Shown here piece by piece: positions 17,692 through 25,582 of a DNA stretch of 64,000 nt (position 1 is its first letter; each line of letters opens with the position of its first letter). The stretch is taken from contig JADZCN010000022.1 of the NCBI GenBank assembly GCA_020851565.1, positions 39,197 to 103,196 on the forward strand, read 5' to 3'. Origin of the DNA: Acidobacteriota bacterium. Lineage in GTDB: Bacteria > Acidobacteriota > Vicinamibacteria > Vicinamibacterales > UBA2999. The notes beneath the pieces were generated by a model. The model searched no databases. It was not told the origin of the DNA and saw only the letters and a program-made list of their open reading frames with translations. A program made the position numbers and the translations under genes.

Positions 17692-17859
17692 TCAGTCCGC
17701 CCCGGCCTGGGCTTCCGCGCGGCCTTTCATTTCGATCTCCCCGCGCAGGATGGAGCACCACGACTTGTGCTCGGCGACGGGCATGCCGCACTCCACGCAG
17801 ACCCGCACACGAGCCTTTGGTTCCTCCGCCTTCCCGAACAGTCGTTTCAGAAAAGTCAT
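17692..17859 (-). CDS. Small putative zinc-binding protein (55 aa)
   Basis: A short basic N-terminus (MTFLKRLFGK) is followed by RVCVECGMPVAEHKSWCS, a C-x2-C...H-x4-C arrangement that could hold one zinc ion, and an acidic/basic tail. The frame stays open upstream to 17970, but the extension is low complexity from the adjacent repeat region, so the ATG at 17859 is chosen. Family not recognised; similar short CxxC proteins are often annotated as hypothetical. Confidence 0.6.
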   Translation of the reverse strand: MTFLKRLFGKAEEPKARVRVCVECGMPVAEHKSWCSILRGEIEMKGRAEAQAGAD

Positions 17860-17939
17860 GGTGCCCCCGGGTCGAAGTGGCTTGCGCCGACGTTTACCGA
17901 TACGTTGGACGGGCCATCGGGGTTCAACGTTGGCACCCA

Positions 17940-18052
17940 AGTCCCAAGCCCCAAGCCCCCAAGCCCCCAAGACCTCAAGACCTCAAGACCTCAAGACCTC
18001 AAGACCTCAAGACCTCAAGACCTCAAGACCTCAAGACCTCAAGACCTCAAGA
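17940..18052. repeat. 8-bp tandem repeat: ten perfect AAGACCTC copies plus degenerate flanks
   Basis: Positions 17969-18048 are ten uninterrupted copies of AAGACCTC. The left flank (17940-17968) is a degenerate CCAAGCCC form. The last unit contains the TGA stop codon (18049-18047, minus strand) of the alpha/beta hydrolase gene. The same unit recurs at 44560-44710. Confidence 0.95.
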
Positions 18053-18850
18053 CCCGAGAACCCCCAAGTGCTCCCGCAGCCGCGCATTCACCCACGCGGC
18101 GCCGGTGATCGGCAGCCCGTGTGAGGCATCGTCGGCCTCCACGTAGCGCGCACCGGGGATGCCGTCCGCCAGCGCCCGCGCCACACGCGGGGGGGCGATG
18201 GGATCGTGCGCGGCGCTCATGACCAGCGTTGGGATCCCCGCCAGCTCGGGCAGCCGCGGCGAAAGGTTGGCCTGGCGCATCGCCTTCAGCTGGATGCCGG
18301 TGATGGGCTCCTGATCCGCGAGGTCGTGTCCGAACAGCGGAGCCAGGCCGGCCGCCAGTGCGTCCGGGTCCTGGACGGGGCCCGGCGGCAGGATGATGGA
18401 CAGGAACCCGCGCCGGCGCATCGCGCGCGTGCCGACGCGCGAGCGCAGTCCCGCCCACAGCATCCTGGGCGTGAGCGGCGCGGCGTTGCGGCCGCTCGCG
18501 AACGTGCACATCAGGGTGAGGCTGTCCACGCGCGCCCGCGCGTCCAGCGCCAGCTGGAGCGCGACGAGCCCGCCGAGCGAGTGCCCTACCACGTGCGCCG
18601 ACGCGAATCCCGCCGCCTCGAGCACCGCGCGCGCATCGTCGGCCATCTGCGCCACGGTAACGGGCGCGCCGGCCGGCGAGCTGCGGCCGACGCCGCGGTT
18701 GTCGAAGGTGACGCAAGCGAAGTCCGCAGCCAGCTCGTCCACCTGCGGCCGCCAGCCCTCGCCGTGGACGCCGACGCCCTGGATGAACAGCACGGCAGGG
18801 CCCTGCCCACGCACGGCGAAGTGGATGCGGCAGCCGCGGTGCTCGATCAT
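18047..18850 (-). CDS. Alpha/beta-fold hydrolase
   Basis: A 267-residue soluble esterase/peroxidase-type hydrolase. The oxyanion region is FIQGVGVHGEGW, DNRGVGRS follows, the nucleophile elbow is GHSLGG (Ser) near residue 96, and the catalytic acid and histidine are likely in SAAHDPIAP and DDASHGLP near the C-terminus. Its ATG overlaps the stop of the kinase-TPR gene by 4 bases, so it is co-translated with it. The 3' end runs directly into the 8-bp repeat, which supplies the stop codon. The substrate cannot be predicted. Confidence 0.85.
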   Translation of the reverse strand: MIEHRGCRIHFAVRGQGPAVLFIQGVGVHGEGWRPQVDELAADFACVTFDNRGVGRSSPAGAPVTVAQMADDARAVLEAAGFASAHVVGHSLGGLVALQLALDARARVDSLTLMCTFASGRNAAPLTPRMLWAGLRSRVGTRAMRRRGFLSIILPPGPVQDPDALAAGLAPLFGHDLADQEPITGIQLKAMRQANLSPRLPELAGIPTLVMSAAHDPIAPPRVARALADGIPGARYVEADDASHGLPITGAAWVNARLREHLGVLGS

Positions 18851-21189
18851 TCGGGCATCGGCGATCCGGCCAGGTTCAGCCGCTGCAGCAGATCGGCGAA
18901 CCGCGGGTCGTGGCGGATGGCGTCGGGCCACGGCAGCAGTTTCAGGCGCGACAGGTCGCTGACGCGCTCGTCGAGGGCGCGGCTGAGCGCCGCGAAGACC
19001 TGCGCGTGCTCGCCCAGGCCCGCATGCACCAGCGCGAAGTCGAGCGGCGACGTGTAACGGGACTGCGCCTGTGCCTGCAGCTGCGCGAGCACCTCGCGCG
19101 CCTCCTCGTGCCGGCCGGCGAGGCCGAACGCCTCGCCGAGGTACCCGAGCCCGACGCGCGCGCTCGACAGGTCCACCGCCGTGCGAAATGACTGAATCGC
19201 ATCGTCGAAACGCCTCTCGGCGAGCCGGATGGTGCCGAGGAACCAGTGAGCGATCGGGAACGACGAGTCGAGCAGCAGGACCGACTTGAGACGATCGACG
19301 GCCTCCTCGCGCCGGCCGACGAGCTCGAGGCTGTAGGCCAGGTGCGCACCAATGACGGGCGAGAGGGGATCCAGGTCGTAGGCACGGCGCATCGACGTGC
19401 AGGCATCCTGGAAGTGGTCGCGGATGAACAGGACCCATCCCAGCCACTGGTGGCCGCTCGCGTACGAAGGGTCGAGCTCGATGGCGCGGCGCAGGGCGCG
19501 CTCCGCGGCCGCGAAGTCGCGATCGTAGAAGATCAGCGAGAAGCCCTGGGAGGCGTGCGCCTCGGCCAGTCGATCGTCCATCTCGATGGCACGGCCCGAC
19601 GCGCTCTTCGCCGCTGGATACGCCTCGGACGGCCGCAGCACGTTGTAGTAGCCCAGGACGTTGAACGTGTCGGCCAGCCCCACGTGCGCCAGGGCATAGG
19701 CCGGATCGATCTCGACGGCGCGCTGGAAGTGGCCGTGCGCCTGCTGGAAAGCCGCCGGCGTGCGCTTGTTCCAGTGGAACCGGCCGCGAAGGTACTCCTG
19801 GTACGCCTCGGGATTCTCCGTCCGCCGCCGCGCCCTCTGGTCCAGCACGCCGCTGACCTCGCCGGAGCCCAGGCGCACCCGGAGCTTCGCGACGATGGAT
19901 CGCGCGATGTCGGCCTGAATCTCGAAGATGTCGTCCATGTCGCGGTCATAGCGCTCGGACCACAGCTGGTAGCCGTCCGCGACGTTGATCAGCTGAACGG
20001 TGACGCGCACCCGGTTGCCCGCCTTGCGGACCGCGCCCTCCAGGATCGTTCCGACGTTCAGGCGCCGCCCGATTTCACTGACGTCGTGCGCCTGGTTCTT
20101 GAACTGGAACGCCGCCGTGCGCGACGCGACGCGCACGCCGGGCAGGGAGCCCAGGTCGGAGATGAGCTCGTCGGCGAGGCCATCGCAGAAGTACTCCTGG
20201 TCGCGGCCGGGGCTCAGGTCCGAGAAGGACAGCACCGCGATGGAGGGGAAGCTCGTGGCCACCCTGTCGGTCTGGCTGGAGAGGCGGCTGGACGCGCTGG
20301 CCAGACCCACCGGGGCCGAGATGGCGGACCCTCGAATGATGTCATCGATGTCGGACGCCAACTGGCGCGTGGACTCGTATCGTCCCGACGGGTCCTTCGC
20401 GAGGCAGCGCGCCACGACGGCCTCGAAGGCCGGGGGCACCGGGCGGAACGACGACATCGGACGCGGGGAGTCGCGAATGATGGCCGCGAGCACGTCGGCG
20501 GAGGTCCGGCCGGGAAACGCTCGCTCGCCCGTCGCCATCTCGTAGAGGATGGAGCCGAAGGCGAACTGATCGGTGCGCACGTCCACGGGCTGGCCGCGTG
20601 CCTGCTCCGGGGACATGTAAGCGACGGTGCCGAAGACGACGCCTGGGCTCGTGAGGGGCGCGGGCGGCGCCGTGACGTCCTCGAGCGCGGCGATCGGGGC
20701 CTTGGCCGAAGGCGCGAGCTTGGCGAGCCCGAAGTCGAGGAGCTTCGCGTAGCCGTCCTCGGTGACCATGACGTTGTCGGGCTTCAGGTCGCGGTGCACG
20801 ATGCCGGCATCGTGGGCCTTGGCCAGCGCCTTGGACACCTGCGACGAGATCTGCAGCACGATTGTCAGCGGGAGCGGCCCATCGGTGAGCATCGCCCGCA
20901 GCGTGCGTCCCTCGACGAACTCCATCGCGATGTAGCTGGTGTCCCCCTCGCGGCCGACATCGTAGACGGTGACGATGTTCGGGTGGTTGAGGGCCGACGC
21001 GGACCTGGCTTCCTGCTCGAATCGGAGCAGGCGGTCCGGGTCGGACGCGAGCGCGCGTGGCAGCACTTTCAGGGCCACGCGCCGGTTGAGGCGGGCGTCG
21101 AACGCCTGGTAGACCTCGCCCATGCCTCCGGCCCCGAGGGCCGACACGACCTCGTACGGCCCAAGCCGTGTACCGGGCGGCATCGACAT
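18847..21189 (-). CDS. Ser/Thr protein kinase with TolB-like and TPR domains
   Basis: A 780-residue signalling protein. Residues ~12-270 form a PknB-type kinase: glycine loop GAGGMGEVYQAF, VALKVLP lysine, HRDLKPDN catalytic loop, LLDFGLA and YMSPEQARG. No transmembrane helix is apparent after the kinase, so it looks cytosolic. Residues ~320-440 resemble the TolB/FlgO-like segment often fused to such kinases (IAVLSFSDLSPGRDQEYF; GTILEGAVRKAGNRVRV). The C-terminal half is TPR repeats (for example PAYALAHVGLADTF and PSYASGHQWLGWVLF). This architecture is common in Acidobacteriota. A perfect TATAAT at 21201-21206 lies just upstream, leaving a very short leader. It is coupled to the downstream hydrolase. 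Confidence 0.92.
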   Translation of the reverse strand: MSMPPGTRLGPYEVVSALGAGGMGEVYQAFDARLNRRVALKVLPRALASDPDRLLRFEQEARSASALNHPNIVTVYDVGREGDTSYIAMEFVEGRTLRAMLTDGPLPLTIVLQISSQVSKALAKAHDAGIVHRDLKPDNVMVTEDGYAKLLDFGLAKLAPSAKAPIAALEDVTAPPAPLTSPGVVFGTVAYMSPEQARGQPVDVRTDQFAFGSILYEMATGERAFPGRTSADVLAAIIRDSPRPMSSFRPVPPAFEAVVARCLAKDPSGRYESTRQLASDIDDIIRGSAISAPVGLASASSRLSSQTDRVATSFPSIAVLSFSDLSPGRDQEYFCDGLADELISDLGSLPGVRVASRTAAFQFKNQAHDVSEIGRRLNVGTILEGAVRKAGNRVRVTVQLINVADGYQLWSERYDRDMDDIFEIQADIARSIVAKLRVRLGSGEVSGVLDQRARRRTENPEAYQEYLRGRFHWNKRTPAAFQQAHGHFQRAVEIDPAYALAHVGLADTFNVLGYYNVLRPSEAYPAAKSASGRAIEMDDRLAEAHASQGFSLIFYDRDFAAAERALRRAIELDPSYASGHQWLGWVLFIRDHFQDACTSMRRAYDLDPLSPVIGAHLAYSLELVGRREEAVDRLKSVLLLDSSFPIAHWFLGTIRLAERRFDDAIQSFRTAVDLSSARVGLGYLGEAFGLAGRHEEAREVLAQLQAQAQSRYTSPLDFALVHAGLGEHAQVFAALSRALDERVSDLSRLKLLPWPDAIRHDPRFADLLQRLNLAGSPMPE

Positions 21190-21200
21190 GAACAGGGAGG

Positions 21201-21206
21201 ATTATA
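21201..21206 (-). promoter_or_regulatory. Putative -10 box (TATAAT) of the kinase gene
   Basis: A perfect TATAAT on the minus strand, 11 bases upstream of the kinase ATG, which would give a leader of only a few bases. No convincing -35 is seen at the expected distance. Confidence 0.4.
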
Positions 21207-21259
21207 GTCTCCCCTCCCAGCCACCTCCTGGTGTGCACTCGCGGTGCGCCGCGTGCCGA

Positions 21260-22282
21260 TCAGCGGCGTTTCGACGGCCGCGGTGGCGAGAAGTCCAGGC
21301 CAACCGTGCTCCGGCCCCGCCCGGACGGCATGCGCATCAGCGCTCGCGCCTGGTCCCGGAGGGCGAACATCCGGGCCATGGCCTCGGTGAGGCGATCGCG
21401 CCGCCCGTTGAACGCGGCTTCGAGCGAAGCGAGCAGCTCGCCGTAGCCCTGCCCGAAGGCCTCCAGCGCCGCGCGGATCTCCGAACCCCGCGGGTACGTC
21501 GCCGCGCGCGCGTTCGGCCGGATCGGGTACACCGCCGCGTAGTCCACCGCCAGGGGCCGACCCGTCGGTCCGCTCGCCGGCGTGTCGTGCGCAGTGAAAT
21601 GACGGCCTTCCAGGACCTCCATGAACCGGAAGTAGTGCGCGAGCTCCTCGCCGCGACCCTCGCCGAGGATCTGGCGGTCCTTGTCGAAGAGGCCGTGATG
21701 CGCGCCCTCGCCCTGTTCCACGATCTCGTCGATGGCGCGCTGCGCGGAGTCGCGGCCGGTCACCACGACGATCGAGCCGCTGCCGTAGTAGTCCTCGGGC
21801 CGGACTTGTCGGGCGATATCGCCGGTGAAGACCCTGTCCTCGCCGAGGCGATCGCAGAGAAAGTCGATGGCCTCGCGAACCGCGGCGTAGAACTGCCCGA
21901 TGGTGTGGAAGCGCCCGGGCTCGGGGCGCGCGCCGCGGGCCTCGGGCCGCTCGATCTTCATGAAGGTGGCGAGCGCGCTCTTCGAGAACGCCTCGATGCT
22001 CACCGTGAAGCGGTCGCCGCTGTGGGGCAGGTGACAGGGGTAGCGCTTGACGAACCCCGCGTAGGTCAGCCGCGGCCGGCCGCCCACCGCGTTGAGGAGG
22101 TTGGCCGCAAGCGTCAGGTGCAGCATCTCCTCGAGCATGACGCTGCGGACGATCTCCGCGGCCTCGTAGTTGTGGCCGTCCCGGATGGAGAGCCACGCGG
22201 TGAAGTACGGCGGGATGGTGGCGTGCTCCACCTCCATCGCGGCCTGGAGGTGCGCTCGAAGCGCGGGCAGCGAGCGAATCAC
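21260..22282 (-). CDS. Ferritin-like protein of the VioB/PF12902 type
   Basis: A 340-residue protein. The first ~230 residues match the ferritin-like domain found in VioB/RebD iminophenylpyruvate dimer synthases and related proteins: LQAAMEVEHATIPPYFTAW carries the first Glu-x2-His and MLEEMLHLTLAANLLNA the second, as expected for a di-metal helical bundle. The C-terminal ~100 residues (PRGSEIRAALEAFGQGYGEL onward) form helices without a recognised domain. The GTG start overlaps the GMC oxidoreductase stop (GTGA). It probably forms part of an oxidative enzyme set with the three upstream genes. Whether the metal site does redox chemistry is not shown. Confidence 0.78.
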   Translation of the reverse strand: MIRSLPALRAHLQAAMEVEHATIPPYFTAWLSIRDGHNYEAAEIVRSVMLEEMLHLTLAANLLNAVGGRPRLTYAGFVKRYPCHLPHSGDRFTVSIEAFSKSALATFMKIERPEARGARPEPGRFHTIGQFYAAVREAIDFLCDRLGEDRVFTGDIARQVRPEDYYGSGSIVVVTGRDSAQRAIDEIVEQGEGAHHGLFDKDRQILGEGRGEELAHYFRFMEVLEGRHFTAHDTPASGPTGRPLAVDYAAVYPIRPNARAATYPRGSEIRAALEAFGQGYGELLASLEAAFNGRRDRLTEAMARMFALRDQARALMRMPSGRGRSTVGLDFSPPRPSKRR

Positions 22283-24054
22283 CGCAGGTCCCTCCGCATG
22301 GCGTCGGCCGCGCGAACCGCGAGGGCGGCCGTGGTGAGCGTGGGGTTGGCCGTCCCGATCGTCACCTGGTTGCCCGCGCCGACGACGTAGAGGTTCGGGT
22401 GATCCCAGGCCTTCATGTTGCGGTCCGTCACCGAGTCGCGCGGGCTGCGTCCCATGCGGTGCGTGCCGACGATGTGGCCGGAGCCCATGAGGTTGTAGCC
22501 GAAGCCGTTGTAGGTGATGCGCTGGTAGCCGGGCGGCGCCGGATCCGGGTAGAACGTGTGGTCCTCGATCCCGGCGAGGCCCGTGATCCTCTTCCAGACC
22601 TTCGACACCGCCGCTTCGGCGCCGGCCAGCGAGTAGTCGGCGTAGCCGTAGGACAGCACGGGCCGGTGGTTGCCCATGGCATCGCGAGCCTTCGGGTCGA
22701 TGGTCACGCGATTGTTCGGCGACGGCAGCTGCTCGAACATGAACCCGATCTTCACCATGCGCGACAGCTGGTCCGCGAGCGTTGCGCGCAGCGCCTTCCC
22801 GTACACCTGCTGGGCGAGGAGCGCGGTAATCTGCTTGCCCGGCGCGCCGCTCCAACCCCAGTTCGAGAGGCTCGCGCGGAAGGAGGCGTGCTGGGCCCGG
22901 AAGGCGCCGTCGCGCAAGGACTCTACGCCGCTCGTCGTGTCCGGCCCGCGGAACGGCCAGACGGGCCTCGGCGAGAAGCCCCACACGTAGAGATACGGGT
23001 GGTCCATGAGGTTCCGGCCCACCTGGTCGCTGCTGTTGGCCGCCCCTGAGGCCAGCAGGAGCGTCGCGTTCTCGATGGCGTTGGCCGCGAGCACGACCAG
23101 CGTGCCGGTGACGCGCTCGATGGTGTGAGCGGGCGAGCCGGGTGTCTCGTAGCGCTTGTACTCGACGCCGGTGATGCGCCGCGTTTCAGGATCGACGATC
23201 AGGCGCGACGCCACCGACTGCGTGCGAATTTCCACGTGGCGGGTGCGCGACATCGCGGCCAGCGTCTTGAGCGCGCTGTACTTGGCCTGCACGGGGCAGA
23301 GCGGCATGCAGACGGAGTTGCCCTGGCAGCGCTGGCCCTCGTCGCGGTTCGAGACGGCGGGCATGGGTTCGTAGCCGCGGCCCAGCGCGTAGGCCGGATT
23401 CGGCGTGGAGTTGCGGGCCACGGGGATGCTGATGACGCGCAGGGGGTACTTGCGCCCGGCCAGCGTCACCGACTGGCCGGCCAGCGCTGCGTCGAAGAAC
23501 TGGTCCACGCAGCTGGGCGGCATGCGGTGCATCGGGTACACGTAGCCGTCCGGGAACCAGACGCCGAAGATGCGCTGGTCCTCGACGTCGGCCGAGACGC
23601 CCAGCTCCAGCTCCGCGCGCCGATACGCCGGCTCGAGATCGTCGTAGGTGATGGGCCAGTCCAGCGCCTGCCCGTAGACCGACTGCATCCGGAAGTCGTT
23701 GGGCACCAGCCGCAGCGACGTCCCCTGCCAGTGCAGCGTCGTCCCGCCGAGCATGCGCAGGTAGTCGCTCATGAATTGCGGCGTCTGCGGGTTGTACTCG
23801 TAGTAGGGCTTTCCACCAGGGATGCCCGGCGAGGGCGCGGCCTCGTTCCACGGGTACGGCCCGTTGGGCATGCCGCGCGCGCCGCCTTCCGTGTAGAGCG
23901 TCTCGAGGTAGCGGCGGTACGTCGCCGGGTTCATCGCGCCCTCGATGCCGGCTTCGAGGATGAGCACGCGGTGGCCGGCTTCGGAGAGGATACGAGCGAC
24001 CAGCGCCCCCACCACGCCGCCGCCGACGATCACGGCATCGTAGTGCGCGCTCAC
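22279..24054 (-). CDS. GMC-type FAD oxidoreductase
   Basis: A 591-residue flavoprotein. The N-terminal Rossmann motif is VIVGGGVVGALVARI with LILEAG. MLGGTTLHWQG is the GMC-type FAD contact. A cysteine cluster CQGNSVCMPLCP near residue 245 could bind Fe-S or be structural, as in gluconate/sorbitol dehydrogenase large subunits. The C-terminal GTHRMG and ANPTLTTAALAVRAAD contain the expected active-site histidine and FAD segment. The GTG start at 24054 overlaps the small-subunit stop by 4 bases. It probably oxidises an alcohol or polyol and passes electrons onward; no cytochrome c partner is seen in the window. Confidence 0.85.
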   Translation of the reverse strand: MSAHYDAVIVGGGVVGALVARILSEAGHRVLILEAGIEGAMNPATYRRYLETLYTEGGARGMPNGPYPWNEAAPSPGIPGGKPYYEYNPQTPQFMSDYLRMLGGTTLHWQGTSLRLVPNDFRMQSVYGQALDWPITYDDLEPAYRRAELELGVSADVEDQRIFGVWFPDGYVYPMHRMPPSCVDQFFDAALAGQSVTLAGRKYPLRVISIPVARNSTPNPAYALGRGYEPMPAVSNRDEGQRCQGNSVCMPLCPVQAKYSALKTLAAMSRTRHVEIRTQSVASRLIVDPETRRITGVEYKRYETPGSPAHTIERVTGTLVVLAANAIENATLLLASGAANSSDQVGRNLMDHPYLYVWGFSPRPVWPFRGPDTTSGVESLRDGAFRAQHASFRASLSNWGWSGAPGKQITALLAQQVYGKALRATLADQLSRMVKIGFMFEQLPSPNNRVTIDPKARDAMGNHRPVLSYGYADYSLAGAEAAVSKVWKRITGLAGIEDHTFYPDPAPPGYQRITYNGFGYNLMGSGHIVGTHRMGRSPRDSVTDRNMKAWDHPNLYVVGAGNQVTIGTANPTLTTAALAVRAADAMRRDLR

Positions 24055-24554
24055 GAGGCCTCCTCCGTGCCAGGCTGCCGATCTCCGAACACTGGCGGGA
24101 TGGACCAGCTGGCGAAGCCCGTAGGGTTGGCGCCCGGTGGATGCGCGCCCGCGCCGCGATACGACAGCTGCTGCGTGTAGGCGTCCGCGGACGGCACGAA
24201 CGTGGCGCCAGGCGTGACGCCCTTCGGCACCGCGGTGCCCGAGAGCGCGTACCACTGCGTCGACGGGCTCGTCCACGAGCCCTGGTACCAGAGCACGATG
24301 AGCGCCGACGACAGTCCCCAGAGGATGGGTGACGCGAGGATGTCGAGCCGCATCGCTTCGTCCCTCGCGGGACCCGGGCGATGGCGCAGCACGCGACGGA
24401 GCGTGGCGTAGAGTTGCGCGGTGACTTCCGGCCCGGCCTGCCGCTCGACGAGCGCCTGGTAGTCGTCCACCAGTCCCGTCCCTTCGAGGTCTGCCTCGTC
24501 GTATCCCGTGAGCTCCGTCGAGAATGCAAGGAAGGCCTTGCGCCTTGCGCTCAT
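24051..24554 (-). CDS. Sorbitol-dehydrogenase-type small subunit
   Basis: A 167-residue protein resembling the FAD-dependent D-sorbitol dehydrogenase small subunit family (PF12318). It has FLAFSTELTGYDEADLEGTG with VDDYQALV at the N-terminus and LIVLWYQGSW in the middle, a segment conserved where such subunits contact the flavoprotein. No Tat motif is visible at the N-terminus, which is unusual because the small subunit often carries the export signal. The start is set at the ATG at 24554, with a GAGGGAAAGGCGGG purine-rich stretch upstream. It lies directly before the GMC gene. Confidence 0.7.
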   Translation of the reverse strand: MSARRKAFLAFSTELTGYDEADLEGTGLVDDYQALVERQAGPEVTAQLYATLRRVLRHRPGPARDEAMRLDILASPILWGLSSALIVLWYQGSWTSPSTQWYALSGTAVPKGVTPGATFVPSADAYTQQLSYRGAGAHPPGANPTGFASWSIPPVFGDRQPGTEEAS

Positions 24555-24590
24555 GGTCCCGCCTTTCCCTCTGCCCGCGACCACGGGCGG

Positions 24591-25457
24591 CTAGCGAATC
24601 GGGTTGTTCAGCAGCGTGTGGCCGGACGCAGCGGCGGGCTGCGATTCGTAGAGGAGCACGCCCACCGCGGGCGGGTTGCCCTTGAAGACCGCCGCCATCT
24701 GGCGCTGCATCACGTGCTTCGCGTCGCCGACCGTGAGCTGGACGGCGCCGGAGGGCAGTGGCGGGATGGGCGTCTTGCCGGACGTGTCGAACCAGCTGCG
24801 GAAGACGCCGAAGATCACGCGGGCGGACGTAACCATGTGCTTCTTCCCCTTGACCTTCAGGTTCGCGTAGGCCGGCACCGGCGAGAAGGCGGCAATGCCG
24901 GGCGCCGGCATGCCCGCCATGTTCGTGTTCACCTGCAGGTCGAAGATGTAGGGCAGCTGCTGCTTTGGCGCCTTTGGCGTCGCGTAGCAACGAATCCACC
25001 AGGTCTGCACGGTGGGGTCGTTGACGTCCGGCACGGCAAAGTTGAACGAAGCGACGAACTTCACCTCGCCGTACTTCGAGCTGCCGGCCTGCACGGCCGT
25101 GGGGCTGTCGCAGGGCACGTTGATCCGGTAGTTGCCGTAGGTCTTCGACTGGTCGTCGCCGGTCATGTACTGCGCCACGGTGAGCGCGGGCTCGGTGCCG
25201 GCGCGGGACCGCGGGTACACGACGACGTTGAACTCCACCTCGTCGACGAAGGAGGAGTAGTTGCTGCCGAACCCGGCGTACCGCTCGAAGTTCAGGTTCA
25301 CGAGCGCCTTGCCGTCGAAGGTGCCGGGCTCGAGGCCCGTGCCGGCCAGCAGCGGCCGGACGACGCTGGCGGGGACGCTGAAGAAGACCATCAGCGACTG
25401 CAGCGAGCCGTAGTTGAAGTTGCCGAGCGGCGTGGTCTGCTGGGACTTCGGGGGCAT
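24591..25457 (-). CDS. Hypothetical protein, possibly acetoacetate-decarboxylase-like fold
   Basis: A 288-residue protein with no signal peptide. Its first half (SVPASVVRPLLAGTG, then ALVNLNFERYAG and EVEFNVVVYP) loosely resembles the beta-cone proteins of the acetoacetate decarboxylase superfamily, with a central VKFVASFNF strand and a late VTSARVIFGVFRSWF. No catalytic lysine can be assigned confidently. The start is the ATG at 25457 with a CAGGAG site; the in-frame extension to 25568 looks unlike protein. It heads the leftward cassette with the small subunit, GMC and ferritin-like genes. Confidence 0.6.
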   Translation of the reverse strand: MPPKSQQTTPLGNFNYGSLQSLMVFFSVPASVVRPLLAGTGLEPGTFDGKALVNLNFERYAGFGSNYSSFVDEVEFNVVVYPRSRAGTEPALTVAQYMTGDDQSKTYGNYRINVPCDSPTAVQAGSSKYGEVKFVASFNFAVPDVNDPTVQTWWIRCYATPKAPKQQLPYIFDLQVNTNMAGMPAPGIAAFSPVPAYANLKVKGKKHMVTSARVIFGVFRSWFDTSGKTPIPPLPSGAVQLTVGDAKHVMQRQMAAVFKGNPPAVGVLLYESQPAAASGHTLLNNPIR

Positions 25458-25582
25458 GGGGGACTCCTGTTCCACAAGCACGAACGACGGGCGCGCGATG
25501 GTAGCACGAGCGCGCGGTTTGCGCGCGCGGCTCATCACGCGCACAATACGCAGGCTTCGCACGCTCACCGGGGAGGGTATCG

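Noticed and set aside
17969..18048. Possible CRISPR array
   Set aside because: Units are 8 bp with no spacers and no cas genes nearby; it is a simple tandem repeat.
19246..21207. 653-codon plus-strand frame opposite the kinase-TPR gene
   Set aside because: Shadow of the kinase gene; no domain, biased composition.
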